Source of the DNA: Hyperoodon ampullatus
Lineage: Eukaryota; Chordata; Mammalia; Artiodactyla; Ziphiidae
DNA: 64,000 bases
Assembly: GCA_949752795.1 (NCBI GenBank)
Contig: OX457064.1
Location: 40,172,368 to 40,236,367 of the forward strand
Direction: 5' to 3'
The position numbers were made by a program, and so were the translations under genes. Positions 34,821 through 46,888 of this stretch are shown here, piece by piece; positions within the stretch are counted from its first letter, which is position 1; the number at the start of each line of letters is the position of its first letter. The notes under the pieces are model-generated. The model was not told the DNA's origin, searched no databases, and saw only the letters and a list, made by a program, of their open reading frames with translations.

Positions 34821-35040
34821 AGGGGGATGGGAGTAGGCCAAGTTAAACATCAAAGACCCCACTGTTTTTACTGAAGTTTGGTAGTTTTTCTTGAATAATC
34901 CATCTTCAGATGGTTGGAAGCCCTTGGTTGATTTCGAGAGTTCTGAAAGAATCTGTTTTGCTGATATTTGTTGTTTTTGTGGAGGAGATTTACCAAGGTT
35001 CTCACTTCACCACTCCGTAAGTCCTGCTCAAATCTAAAAT
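34821..35040 (-). mobile_element. L1 5'UTR-like segment, antisense
   Basis: 'tggttgatttcgagagttct' and 'tgttgtttttgtggaggaga' resemble the segment at 26130-26240, at the 5' end of another antisense L1. Joined directly to an L1 3' end, it may be the far end of the same L1 after a large internal deletion. Confidence 0.4.
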
Positions 35041-35554
35041 GTTGTTGTGATAAGTTTTAATTTTATAAAATTCATCTTTATTCAGAGATTTCTTAATTCT
35101 CCCTCTATATTATCTTTTTATTATTTGACTTCTCAACATTTAAAATGTTCTCCATTAGAAATTTATTTTGATAGAAGCTAGATAGAAGTTGTCTAACCAC
35201 CACATGTTAAATAGTATTTCCCTTTTCTTCTTTGCATGCTTGTATCACTCTTTGCCAACTATAGGCTTTTTTCAAGCTTGTACTTTTATTAAGAATGATA
35301 CATTTATTTATACATTTTTTTGAACACAGAAAAGTTAAGAGAAAAATAATAGCCCACTGAAATACTGAAATGCCACTTAAATACTATTATCTATATGTTA
35401 CATTATTTATCTATTTCTCTATCTACTTATGTTTTCTGAAGTTTCACCTGTGTGTAATTTTTACATGAACACACTGGCCAACGAATGCAGAGACATCCAA
35501 TCATCGTGTCAAAAACTCTTCAACTTTCCATTATTGGGAAAATGCCATGATGAT
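35041..35554. other. No clear element (possibly old antisense L1)
   Basis: Around 35160-35240 there is a faint likeness to reversed L1 ORF2. I do not call it. Confidence 0.3.
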
Positions 35555-35812
35555 GAAATAGTAATAATAACAAACACATAGTGTCTGTTAGGTAACAGGT
35601 TCTGTTCTAACTACTTATAAATATTAACTCATTTAATTTTTATATCAACTCTATGAGGTAGGTACTACTATGATCCCCATTTTCCAGATGAAGAAACTGA
35701 GGCACAGAAGGGTTAAATAACTTGTACGTGGTGACTCAGCTAGAAAATAGTGGAGCTGGGAATTCCAGTTCCAGAATCTTTACTGTCAAATCTTATTACT
35801 ATCCTTGCTTTA
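35555..35812 (-). mobile_element. MIR SINE, antisense, nearly complete
   Basis: The + strand shows reversed MIR: 'atattaactcatttaatttt', 'caactctatgaggtaggtac', 'cccattttccagatgaagaa' and 'actgaggcacagaagggtta'. A second, fainter MIR-like antisense piece follows at about 35813-35900. Confidence 0.88.
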
Positions 35813-35900
35813 CATGAGTTAACTAAGGCACACAGTGGTTAAGAGTTGTTCAACCAGTAACTGGTACAACTAACAATTTGATTCACTCAGACTCTACAGG

Positions 35901-37905
35901 TGGCAGAGGGCAACTACTGGGGATATAGTACACACACGCCCCCAGGTTTAAGATGGGAAGACAGTTTGGGGAGGAAGAGATTCCCACTGTCTATATTACC
36001 TAGGACTTAAGCTACTTTCCAGAGATCCATTCCCTGACTTCTTGCTTAGAGGGGAGTGTGACAAGACAGTGCAGATGTACCCAGCTAGAAGAAAATTGGA
36101 AAACTGGAAGCAATAGGAGTTTGAATTCCAAAATGAGCTGTTAGAACATTTCACTCCAGTAGCAATCTGCCTATAGCAATATCCCAGCTACAAGGGCAGG
36201 ACCACTCCAATGCCTACAAAGAGATGCTGGAAAAAGGTATAGCCGATAGCCTTACCAACCACCTGCTTGAGCATCTGTGCTCTTCTGGACAAACTGGCAG
36301 CCCAGGCTGACTGATACGATACTCTAGAGTCTAGATGCATTAATGGCTCTTACATCCTGACAAGTCTGGGCATGCTGGCAACATACACATCGACTGTGTC
36401 ACACATATTGGCCAGTTCAGACAAAGAGAACTTCCTAGAATACCCTAGGATTACCACCCCAGGCAGAGACCCCCTCTCCCTCCTCAGAACCCAGGAAGGC
36501 TCCTGGCCATCCTACCCAGGCAGCACACAAAGCAGGAAAAGGGCCAGCTGAGATCTCTCTAAATTTTGCTAGACCATCTCCTCTTTTATCTTCTTTCATC
36601 TGCACGAAATTTTTATGTTCATTTCCCCAAAACTTTTTCTGGGCATGGTTTTCAAGTGCTCACTCCAGCCAGTGAATGCATTCCTGTTAGTTTCAAAATG
36701 TTAACATTGACAGGTGACAGTTAGTAACAGTTTATAAGAATTTTCTATGTTTCTAAGCATTTGCTTACTTTAACTATTGAACGTAAACTTGGAATTTCTT
36801 CAACAGGTAATGGTAAACATATGTCATTGATTTGGAACTCAATATAATGCATGAAAGTATTTATGAGAATCACATGCACCTCAGAGTGTCACAGGGAAAT
36901 ACTCTGGCAGAATCTGCTTATGCCTTCTGTAGTATGTATTCAATCAGAGAACATTATATATTACTTTCTCAAGAGTTTTACAATTGAGCTTATTTAGTGG
37001 TGACTAAGGAATAAATGTTTTATTTTATTTACCATAAATATATATGACTAAATTAGACATGATTAATATCACTGATCTGCTAGAATATGTATTATATAAG
37101 TTTACTTTGTTGTAGTAGATATAAGGTTTTTTTTTAAACCCAGTTATAATAATATTTCACTGGACTTCAGAATCTGGTAGCAAATCTACCGAAGGACTTG
37201 TGAACAACACAGATAAGGAAATTGTTTCCCTTGGCTCATAAGCCAGATTACACTGTAAAAGGCCATCCTGCCTACACACACATATTGATTACCTTGCACA
37301 CACATATAAGCTCACTGATGTGACAATTCCCTCCACCATGCTTGCCCCCAGGGACGATTCCTGACAGAGACTGTATGATGAATTGCATTTTGTCCTGTTG
37401 TTTATATAGGAGGGTCCAAGAGAACATAGCTTGAGTTTTCAGTTGTGATTCATATCCAGTAACGTGTTCAAATCAGTTTTTTAAGAAAGGATTCAGGTAA
37501 TGTTTTTCTCTATCTTCTGCAAGAACATTAAGTAGATCTTCCCAAGGACATCCTCTGTTTTATAATAAATCATTTTCAGATATTTGTTTTCCCAAATCTT
37601 CCAATAAAAAAAAGGTATTCTCTCTCTTGTGTTATGCAACTGTTGATAAGCCTTGTGCTGATGTTTTGTGTGTAGATGGAGTTCCTTATCCATGAATGGG
37701 GAGGTTTCTATCCCAGTCCAAAGATTTACCAACAGACTTTCAAGATAGAGAAAAAGGATGAAAACAGGGTATTTTATAGTTATAGGTATTTGTTTTTGTT
37801 GTTTTAAGATGTAGAAGTGGCAAATGGCAATTCAATGTTAAGGAAGATATTATTATAAAAAATGATAGAAACATTTAAAGATCTTGGCAGTCTAAGTTCA
37901 TTTAA
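35901..37905. other. No recognised element
   Basis: Two kilobases without a recognised gene or repeat. 36000-36560 is the most GC-balanced part. No convincing open frame. Confidence 0.42.
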
Positions 37906-37968
37906 AGCAATGTTTTTCAAAGTGTGGTACCCTGAACAGCAGCATTACTTAAGGAATTGTTCCATTTC
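37906..37968 (+). mobile_element. hAT DNA transposon remnant (MER5A-like start)
   Basis: 'tttttcaaagtgtggtaccc' and 'tgaacagcagcattacttaa' resemble the first ~60 bases of MER5A. The rest is cut off by an antisense L1. Confidence 0.5.
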
Positions 37969-37971
37969 ACT

Positions 37972-39081
37972 TAAGTTATCAATTTTGTGGGCAAAGAGTT
38001 ATTTATAACATTCTTTTATTACCTTTTTAATATCCATGGGATCAGTAGTAATGAACACCCCCTCCCATTTATTTCTGATACTAGTAATTTGTAGCTTTTC
38101 TCTTTTTTTTCTTGGTTAGCCCGGCTAGAGTTGTATACATTTTACTAATCTTCTAGAAGACCAGCTTTTGTTTTCACTGATTTTATCTATTGATCTACTG
38201 TTTTTATTTGATTTCTGCTCTAATTTTTATTTATTTTCTGCTTACTTTGGATTTAATTTGCCCTTCTTTTCTAATTTCCTAATATAGAAGCTTAGGTTTC
38301 TTAGTTTAGACCTTTCTTCTTTTTTAATATATGCATTCAATACTATAAATATCCTTCTAAGCACTGCTTTCACTGTATTCTACAAACTTCAATATGTTGT
38401 ATTTTCATTTTCATTTAGTTTAAAATATATCTTTATTCATCATGAGATTTCTTATTGCACTGGTGTTACTTAGAAGTGTGCTATCTAATCTACAAATATT
38501 TTGGGAATTTCCAGCTATCATTCTATTTATTTTTAATTTAATTACATTGTGAATTGAAAGCATACTTTATATAATTTCTATTCTTTTAAGTTCGTTAAAG
38601 TGTGTTACATGGCCCAGAATATGGTCTATATTGATGAATGTTCCATGTGAGCTTGAGAAGAATGTGCATTCTGATATTATTAAATAAAATAATTTATAAA
38701 CATCAATTAGAGCCAATTGATTGATGGTGTTGTTCAGTTCAATTATATACTTAATGTTCTGCCTACTGGGTCTGTCAATTATTGATAGAGGGGTGTTGAA
38801 ATATCCAGCTATAATAGTGGATGGATGTCTATTTCTCCTTGAAATTCTATGAATTTCTCTCTTAAATATTTTGACACTCTGTTATTAAATGCATGAACAT
38901 TAATGATTGTTATGCCTTCTTAGAGAATTGATTCCTTTATGCTTGTGCAATATCCTCTTTATTCCAGATAATTGTCCTTGCCCTGAAGTATGCTTTGCCT
39001 GGAATATTATTCTAGATTTCTTTTGATGAGTGTTAGCATGATATATCTTTCAACATCCCTTTATTTTTTAACCTATTTAAG
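37972..39081 (-). mobile_element. Old L1, antisense, outer element left part (ORF2 RT start and endonuclease)
   Basis: The + strand shows reversed ORF2: 'gaagaccagcttttgttttc', 'gatgaatgttccatgtgagc', 'gaatgtgcattctgatatta' and 'gaggggtgttgaaatatcca'. It is interrupted at 39081/39082 by a younger L1 and continues at 41755. The last 13 bases (39069-39081) are the left copy of that insertion's target duplication. Confidence 0.82.
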
Positions 39082-39967
39082 TTTTAAAAAAATTTTTTCT
39101 TCCAGTTTTATTGAGATATAGTTGACACTGTATAAGTTTAAGGTATACAGCCTAATGATCTGATTTGTATACATCATGAAGTGATTATCACAAAAAGTTT
39201 AGTGAATATCCATCAAATCATATAGATACAAAATTAAAGAAATAGAAAAAATAATTTAACATTTTAAAATATTTTTTTCTTGTGCTGAGAACTCTTAGGA
39301 TTTACCCTCTTAACAGCTTTCATATATAACATAGAGCAGTGTTAATTATTAATTATATTTATCATGTTGTACATTAAATCCCTAGTATTTATTTATCTTA
39401 TAACTGGAAGTTTATACCTTTTGACTACTTTCATCCAATTCTCCCTTCCCCCAAGCCCTTGGCTCTGGTAATCACAAATCTGATCTTTTTCTGTGAGTTT
39501 GTTTTTGAAGTATAATTGACCTACAACATTATGTTAGTTGCTGTTACACAACATGACTCAATATTTCTATACACTTCAAATTGATCAACACAGATAAGTC
39601 TACTTACAATATATGACAATACAAAGATATTACTGTACATAGGTATTGACTATATTTCCTACACTGTATATTTCATACCTGTGACTCATTTGTTTTGCAA
39701 CTGGAAGTTTGTACCTTTTACTCTCCCTCAACTATTTTTTCCCTTTCCCCACAGCCCCTCAGCAATCACCTGTTTGTTCTCTGTATCTATAACTGTTTTA
39801 TGTTTGTTCATTTAATATTTCAGCTTCAACATATAAGTGAAACCATACAACATTTGTCTTTAGCTGTCTGACTTATTTCATTTAGCATAATACCCTCTAG
39901 GTCCATCCATATTGTCACAAATGGCAAGATTTCATTCTTTTTTATGGCTGAAGAGTATTCCATTGAG

Positions 39968-40037
<70 letters not shown>

Positions 40038-41754
40038 ACATCTTCTTTATCCATTCATCTGTTGATGGGGACTTCAGTTGCTTCCATATCTTGAGTATTA
40101 TAAATAATGCTGTAATGAACAAAGGTGTGCATATATCATTTCAATTAGTGTTTTTGTTTTCTTCAGATAAATAACCCAAAGTGGAACTGCTGGAACATAT
40201 AGTAGTTCTGTTTTTAATTTTCCGAGGTATCTCAATATTGCTTTCCATAATGACTGCAACAATTTACATTCCCACCAACAGTGTATGAGGGTTCCCTTTT
40301 CTCCACATCCTTGCCAACACTTTGTTCTCTTTTGGATAATAGCCATTCTGACAGGTGTGAGATGATATCTCATTGTGATTTTCATTTGCATTTCCCTGAT
40401 GATTAGTGAGTGATGTTGAGCATCCTTTCATGCTCCTGTTGGTCACCTGTTATGTCTTCCTTGAAAAAATGTTTATTCAGATCCTCTGCCCATTTTTTAA
40501 TCAGGTTTTTTGTTTGTTTGTTTGTTTTTCTGATGTTGAGTTGTATGAGTCTTTTGTATATCTTGGATATTAAACCCTTATTGGATATACCATTTGTAAA
40601 CAACTTCTCCCATTCAATAGGTGGTCTTTACGTTTTGTTAGTAGTTTCCTTCTCTGTGAAAAAGCTTTTTAGCTTAATGTATTCCCATTTGTTTATTTTT
40701 GCTTTTTTTCCCCCTTGCCTGAGGAGCCATATCCAAAAAAATATTACAAAGATCGATATCAAAAAGCATACTGCTTATGTTTTCTTCTAGAAGTTGCTTC
40801 AGGTTTTATTTAAATCTAGAATCCATTTTGAGTTTACTTTTGTATGTGGTGTGAGAAAATGTTCTAGTTTCATTCTTTTACAAGTAGCTATCTAGTTTTC
40901 CCAGCACCACTTATTGAAGAGGCTTCCTTTGTCACAGATTAATTGACCATAAGTGCATGGGTTTATTTCTGGGCTCTCTATTCTGTCCCATTGATCTATG
41001 TGTTGTTTGTGTGCCAGTACCATACTGTTTAGATGACTGTAGCTTTGTAGTATAGTTTGAAATCAGGGAGGGTGATACTTCCAGCTTTGTTCTTTTTTCT
41101 CAACATTGTTTTGGCTTTTCTGGGTCTTTTGTTATTTCATAGAAATTTTAGAATTATTTGTTCTAGTTCCATGAAAAATGCCCTTAGTATTTTAATAGGG
41201 ATTACACTGACTCTGTAGACTGCCTTAGGTAGTATGGTCATTCTAACAATATTGATTCTTCCAATCCATGAACATGGTATACCTTTCCATCTGTCTGTGT
41301 CATCTTCAGTTTCTTTCACCAGTGTCCTAGAATTTTCTTAGTACATGTCTTTCACCTCCTTAGATTTAGTCCTGGGTATTTTACTCATTTTGATGTGATT
41401 GTAAATGGGACTGTTTTCTTAATTTCTCTTTCTGATAGCTCATTGTTAGTGTACAGAAATGCAACAGATTTCTGTATATTAATTTTGTATCCTGCCACTT
41501 TCCTGAATTCACTGATGAGCTCTAGTAGTTTTTTAGTGGTGTGTTGAGGATTTTCTATACATAGCATCATGTAATCTGGAAACAGTGACTATTTTACTTC
41601 TTCCCTTTCTATTTGGATTCCTTTTTATTATTTATTTTTTTCTTGTCTGAATTGCTGTAAGTAGGATTTCCAATAACATGTTGAATAAAAGTGGTGAGAG
41701 TGGGCATCCTTGTCTTGTTCCTGATCTTAGAGGAAATTATATAACCTATTTAAG
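39069..41754 (-). mobile_element. L1 nested inside an older L1, antisense, 5' truncated, with 13-bp target duplication
   Basis: The body is 39082-41741. The target duplication 'taacctatttaag' is at 39069-39081 and 41742-41754, identical. From left (3' end): a T-rich tail remnant, two tandem 3'UTR copies, then reversed ORF2 C-terminal half (frames at 39826-40122, 40098-40391, 40403-40603, 41137-41319 and 41385-41570, all minus strand), ending inside the reverse transcriptase shortly after the catalytic region. Fragments such as 'SSAIKKNEILPFVTIWMDLE' identify it. It is dead through truncation and stops. Confidence 0.93.
39968..40035 (+). repeat. (TA)n microsatellite inside L1 ORF2
   Basis: About 33 TA units, with 'atatacatat' at the left side. 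It sits exactly where L1 ORF2 has the short 'tatatatac' run (compare 8212-8218 in L1-A), so it is an expansion of that seed. In translation it gives a run of Tyr-Ile. Confidence 0.95.
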
Positions 41755-42420
41755 CCTTAAATTCTACTAGAGTTGTAACTGTTCTCTTTCACTGCACTTA
41801 TTCTGTTTTGTTTGTTTTTGTCTTCTACTCTTTTTTTGCCTTCTCTGATTTAGTCGAGCATTTTATATGATCCTATTTTTGCACCTCTCTTAGCATATCA
41901 ATTGTAATTTTTAAAAAAAGATTAAAGGTTGCCCTACTGTTTTTAATACACATTTATAAGTAATCTAAGTCCATTTTCCTGTAACACTATGCTGCTTCAC
42001 AGGCAGTCCAAGCTCCTTATAACACAGCATTCCCATTTCATCCCTACCACTCCTAGTAACATTGCTGTCATTCATTATCCATAACCTATAATCAACAAAC
42101 ACATTACTGTTATAATTTTTTAGACAACTGGTTTCTGTTAGATTAAGAATAATAAAAATATTTTATTTTACCTTCATTTATTTCCTTCTCTAATGATATT
42201 CCTTTCTCTGTGTAGATTTGAGTTTCTGACCTACATCATTTTTATTCTTTCTGAAAAATTTTTAACATTTCTTGCAAAGTAGATCTACTAACAACATATT
42301 CCCTCAAGTTTTATTTGTCTGAGAAAGTCTTTATTTCTCCTTCGCTTTTGAAAGATAATATTGCTGGTATAATAGTTTCCTTTGAGGCTAAGCCTTTGTT
42401 AAGAAGGACAGAATACTATG
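41755..42420 (-). mobile_element. Old L1, antisense, outer element right part (spacer / ORF1 end)
   Basis: Continues the 37972 element: 'gaccctacatcatt'-type spacer blocks, 'gtctgagaaagtctttattt' (42318-42337) and 'ctccttcgcttttgaaagat' (42339-42358) are reversed L1 sequence around the end of ORF1 and the spacer. Confidence 0.65.
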
Positions 42421-43054
42421 AGCTTATTTCCAAATAGTTACTTTTTCCCTCCCCCTGCCAGAAGCATAACAGGATTTTCCTCTGACTTTCACCTTGAGAT
42501 CCTGGTGGACTCCTGGAGGTAAAACTCAGAATATATGACAACCCCTTTAAGGCTAAGCCCAGGAAGTTTCATCTTTCAAGCTAGTCCAAGGTCAATCATA
42601 CTTTTAAAAAATGTTCTATTGTAAAAAGAACACTTAATATGAGATTTACCCTCTTAAAGATTAAATGTACAATATATTACTGTTAACTACAGGCACAATA
42701 TTGTACATTTAAATGTTCCTACCAGTTGCTGTCATCTGTGGCTTCTTCCGTTCTTGGTAAACTGTGATTCTCTGTATTCCCCTGTCTCTTCAGTTTTCAG
42801 GTTACTCCTTTGCCCTGTGACTTCAATTCTCTAATGATTCTAAACAGAGCTGTTAATTCTCACTATGTTTAGCTTTTTTTTTTTTTTTCCTTTTTGTGAG
42901 AATGGGATTGATTACTTCTAAGCTCTTTACATGTTGGACAGAAAGTTGAGAATATGTTTTTATTCGTAAAGCACCAATGGCAAAAATTAAAATCATAACA
43001 ATGCCATCATTTTTAAAAATTACAAAAAAGATCTGCTAATTCAACTTTTCAATA
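42421..43054. other. Mostly unrecognised; short antisense L1 3'UTR piece at 42590-42720
   Basis: 42620-42715 ('tgagatttaccctcttaaag' then 'attactgttaactacaggca') matches reversed L1 3'UTR. A T tract lies at 42872-42888. The rest is unassigned. Confidence 0.5.
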
Positions 43055-43605
43055 CCTTGCCATTGGTAAGCCTGACAATGATGAACTTCACCCGAGAGCT
43101 TTGTGCCCAGAAAACAGTGGTGGTTACAAAATCTCCACCACTACTTTATTTTATAGAATCCTCCACTCTTTTGTGTTCCAGGAAATGGCTTACTGCGAAG
43201 AACTACCCTTCTCCACATGACATTAAAACTCGCTGTCTGCTCTTTTTTGTGACTGCCTTCAGACTAGCAGCTGACCCCTTCCTTACCTATAACAACTGCA
43301 GATAAGGACCCTCCAAATTCCTACTCTTTGTCTCAAAGATGATTAGCAGAAATACTTGTCCCCTAATACTAGCTAGATGCAGAGATAAACATCATATTCA
43401 GCTGACTGAGACTCTAATTATAAAAACAATCCTTACTATATAATCACCCTACCTATAAACTGTGTATTCCCACCTATATATACATTCAAAGCAAAACCAC
43501 TCTACTGAGAAACTTTGATGTTCAGATCTGAGGTGCTCTCTCTATTGGAACAGTCTGAATAAAATCATTTTCCTTACTTGTCTGGATTTTTGTCTTCGAC
43601 ACACC
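43055..43605 (+). mobile_element. Probable ERV LTR (gamma-like)
   Basis: The right half has LTR-like order: TATA-like 'cctataaactgtgta' (43452-43466), then 'ctctattggaacagtctg' and the poly-A signal AATAAA (43558-43563), then a T/G-rich U5 ending near 'cttcgacaca' (43595-43604). The spacing of TATA to AATAAA (about 105 bp) fits U3-R. The left boundary is uncertain and no target duplication was found. No viral genes. Confidence 0.55.
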
Positions 43606-43654
43606 TCCTAGCAAATCTATACATAATTTCCCCCATTTTATGAAACAGCTTTAC

Positions 43655-44283
43655 AGACTTTACTTTTTTTCTTTTTAGGCTCAATAACTTTTTAAAATTG
43701 AAGTATAGTTGATTTACACCATTGTGTTAGTTTCAGGTGTAGAACATAGTGTTTCAGTTATATATATATATATTTTTTCAGATATTTTCTATTATAGGTT
43801 ATTACAATATATTGAATATATTTCCCTGTGCTATGCAGTAAATCCTTGTTGCTTATCTATTTTATGTATAGTAGTTAGTATCTGTTAATTGCGTAGTGCT
43901 AATTTATCCCTAACCCCATCCCTTTCCCCTTTGGTAGCCAGAAGTTTGTTTTCTATGTCTGTGAGTCTGTTTCTGTTTTGTATATAGATTCATTTGTATT
44001 ATTTTTTAGATTCCATGTATAAGTCATATCATATAATAATTGTCTTTCTCTGTCTGACTTACTTCACTTAGCATAATGTTCTCTAGGTCTATCTATGTTG
44101 TTGCAAATGGCAATATTTTATTCTTTTATATGGCTGAGTAATATTCCATTTTATATACATACATATATGTATACACACCACATCTTCTTAAGCCAAATGC
44201 CTGTTGATGGGCACTTGGGTTGTTTCCATATCTTGGCTATTGCAAATAGTGCTGCTATGAACACTGGGGTGCATAAGACTTTA
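43655..44283 (-). mobile_element. L1 3' end, antisense, 5' truncated, with 8-bp target duplication
   Basis: The body is 43663-44275. The + strand shows reversed 3'UTR ('gaagtatagttgatttacac', 'ggttattacaatatattgaa') and the end of ORF2 ('gagtaatattccattttata', 'gggttgtttccatatcttgg'). The duplication 'agacttta' is at 43655-43662 and 44276-44283. Artiodactyl-type L1. Confidence 0.9.
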
Positions 44284-44289
44284 TCATTT

Positions 44290-46095
44290 TAACTTGTTAT
44301 GAATTTTTCAACCTGAAGCTTTGACTGATAAATTCAAGAATTAATAAAACTATCAGACATTTAATCATATTATCCCATGCCCAAAAGAATCAATTATATA
44401 TTAGTTGCAAGAAAAAGTTATGATTTTAATGTCAATACAGATAAATCTGTGATATTATAAGAAACATCTTTTTTCAAAATATGATTTTTATTCTGAGAGC
44501 CTCCATAGAAATTACTATATTAATAAGATTGTTTTCCAATATTTTGACATTTTTAAAGTTATACATAATCTTGTTTCGTTATCCAATCCAAATCCTAACA
44601 CCATTTTCACACAGAATCTGAAATAAATGCAAACAAACAAAAAATTAAATTTCCTAACTCTAGTCACACATTCTTTCAAGATGCTTATAAATGATGCCTC
44701 TTGCAATCCTATGTTCTCAGAACCACAGACTTTGATAGTGAAATTCAATTACAACCTATCCTTGGCAGTATACAGTCTTCTAACAGAATGTCAAAATGGA
44801 AACCCTTCTGCTTCAGTTCTGGCTCAGATTTCAAATTCCAAGAAGAAAACAATAATGAGCAAGTGCTTCCACATTCCACACTGAGGTGAAATACTGCCTA
44901 TATAGACTAGCAAAGGAAAGAGCAAGGAAACAAAAATGAAAGCTGTTTTTCAAGCCCTAGTTAAATACTCACCACAGCACAAATATTTCAAGGATTAAGC
45001 AGCTAAGAGAAATAACTTTTTTTCTGGATAAAGTTGTTAAACTGCTATGGCATTTTTTTCCCTTCCCTCCACTCAACTCAAAGTGTCAGAAAAGCAAGGA
45101 TGGTATTCTATTCTTAACTGAATTCACTAAGAGGGGGTTTAATCTAAGCATTTGGAGACCTTGATATATGTGCTATGGAGTGAAGGAAGAGCATGCAGGC
45201 ACCTGAGAAATCTGAGAGAGAGAGAGAGAGAGAAGTGAGGTAGCCATCACACACATCCCTGCAATAATATGTGAGTGTGTTCTATAATCTAGAGTTGTGT
45301 CAAAAGAGAAAGAGCTGGTGGTCAGGAATGGAATTAAAAAGGACCATCTGCAGGTTTGATATTACCCAACCAAATGGGTACGCCTTCAGAAATCCAAGGC
45401 TGAGGAAGGAATCTGGAGTTGGGGGGCAAGGGACAAACAAACAGGTACATCACCTGAGTAACCAGAAGTGCAGGAGAACACTCCATGAGATAAAGAGTTA
45501 AATTTCAATATCTACTAAAGCAAGATCATGACAGTACTAGATCAGTACAACAATTCCTTCCCCTACCTCTCTTTTCTTCCAACTTCACTGGAGAGGGTAG
45601 AAATGTGGGTTAGCGAGCTGGCAAGTTGTGGGGGGCGGGGATGGAGAGAAAGAAGCAATGGTTGGCAAAATAGAGAAAATGAAGGCACATTTCTTTTTTA
45701 TTATAGGCTCCACACCTGAACAGGTGCAACAAGGGAGAATGGAGATAAGAGATCATTGATTATAAGTGAAATGGGTTTTGACAATTACATGAATCTAGAC
45801 ATTTTAATTACTAAAATAAGACCAGACAAAGACATTAGGGCTGCCTTAGATGTCACCAAAGACAGGAAATAACTAGCCCCATAGAAAACTTTGAATAGGC
45901 AAAAGGGAAATAGAATATAATTCTTTTCTGCTTGCACCATATGAAGACATTCTTTCTGTGTAAAGTTACAGGAAATTGCTACTGTTTAGCACCATCCAAA
46001 ATCAGGGTCCATTTTAACCATAAACTCCCTTCATGAATATAACCATTAACTTAAAAACACCACCTGTAACTGCCCCAGTTCTCAATGATCATCAA
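44290..46095. other. No recognised element apart from a short (GA)n
   Basis: 1.8 kb without recognised gene or mobile element. 45213-45233 is (GA)n. Several short open frames overlap each other and look like chance. Confidence 0.42.
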
Positions 46096-46100
46096 ATTTT

Positions 46101-46276
46101 TGGAACTCTTTTTTTTTTTTTTTTTGCGGTATGCGCAGGCTCAGCGGCCATGGCTCACGGGCCCAGCCGCTCCGCGGCATGTGGGATCTTCCCGGACTGG
46201 GGCACGAACCCGTGTCCCCTGCATCGGCAGGCGGACTCTCAACCGCTGCGCCACCAGGGAAGCCCCTGGAACTCTT
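46101..46276 (-). mobile_element. CHR SINE, short form, antisense, with internal deletion
   Basis: The body is 46111-46266. Reversed head ('cgccaccagggaagcccc', 46249-46266), CpG-rich body, then a T tail of 15 at 46111-46125. The target duplication 'tggaactctt' is at 46101-46110 and 46267-46276, identical. Compared with other short copies it lacks about 52 bp just before the tail (junction near 46131-46135). Confidence 0.96.
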
Positions 46277-46329
46277 ATAATTCAGATTTCCTCCACCTTG
46301 TACTTTGAATTTAGTATAAAATATTTTGT

Positions 46330-46888
46330 GTTGATTTTTCTTATTTTAATGACATACAGTTGTCCCACAATATTTAGTATTTAATATCTATCAATCTATG
46401 CATCACCATCAATATGTTAAATTTATCCATCAATTCTAAATATTTTCCCATCAGCCTTTGTAATTCTTCCCACTCACCACTCTGCACCATTCCCCAGCTT
46501 CAGGCAATCACTAATCTATTTTCTCTCACTATAGATTATGTAGATTATATACATACATATACATAAAACATATATAATTCACTTACGTAAAATTCCAGAA
46601 AAAAAAAAAAACTAATATGTATCTATATGTATACACCTCACAGGATTTCTGCTCTCACTACCACGGGGAGGGGGAGGCTCTGCACTGGCCTCTGGTATCT
46701 CCATTCCCACTTGCAGTGTATAAGAGTTCTAGTTATTCCACTTCCTCATCAGTACTTATTACCTGAATTTCTGATTTTATACATTTTATACATTCGATGG
46801 GTATATTGGTATCTCATTATAGTGCTAATTTGAATTTCCTTAATGACTCATGATGTTGAGCATTTTTTCATGTGCTTATTTGCCATCA
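46330..46888 (-). mobile_element. L1 3' part, antisense (left half of an inverted L1)
   Basis: Reversed 3'UTR and ORF2 end: 'acatacagttgtcccacaat', 'attccccagcttcaggcaat', 'ccattcccacttgcagtgta' and 'gatgttgagcattttttcat' (46851-46870), ending at 'cttatttgccatc'. At the next bases the L1 sequence continues in the opposite orientation. Confidence 0.8.

Noticed and set aside
39968..40035. Tyr-Ile repeat protein (frames at 39826-40174)
   Set aside because: Translation of a (TA)n microsatellite inside a dead L1.
43057..43305. 82-codon + strand frame as a small gene
   Set aside because: It lies in a probable LTR, and no domain was recognised.
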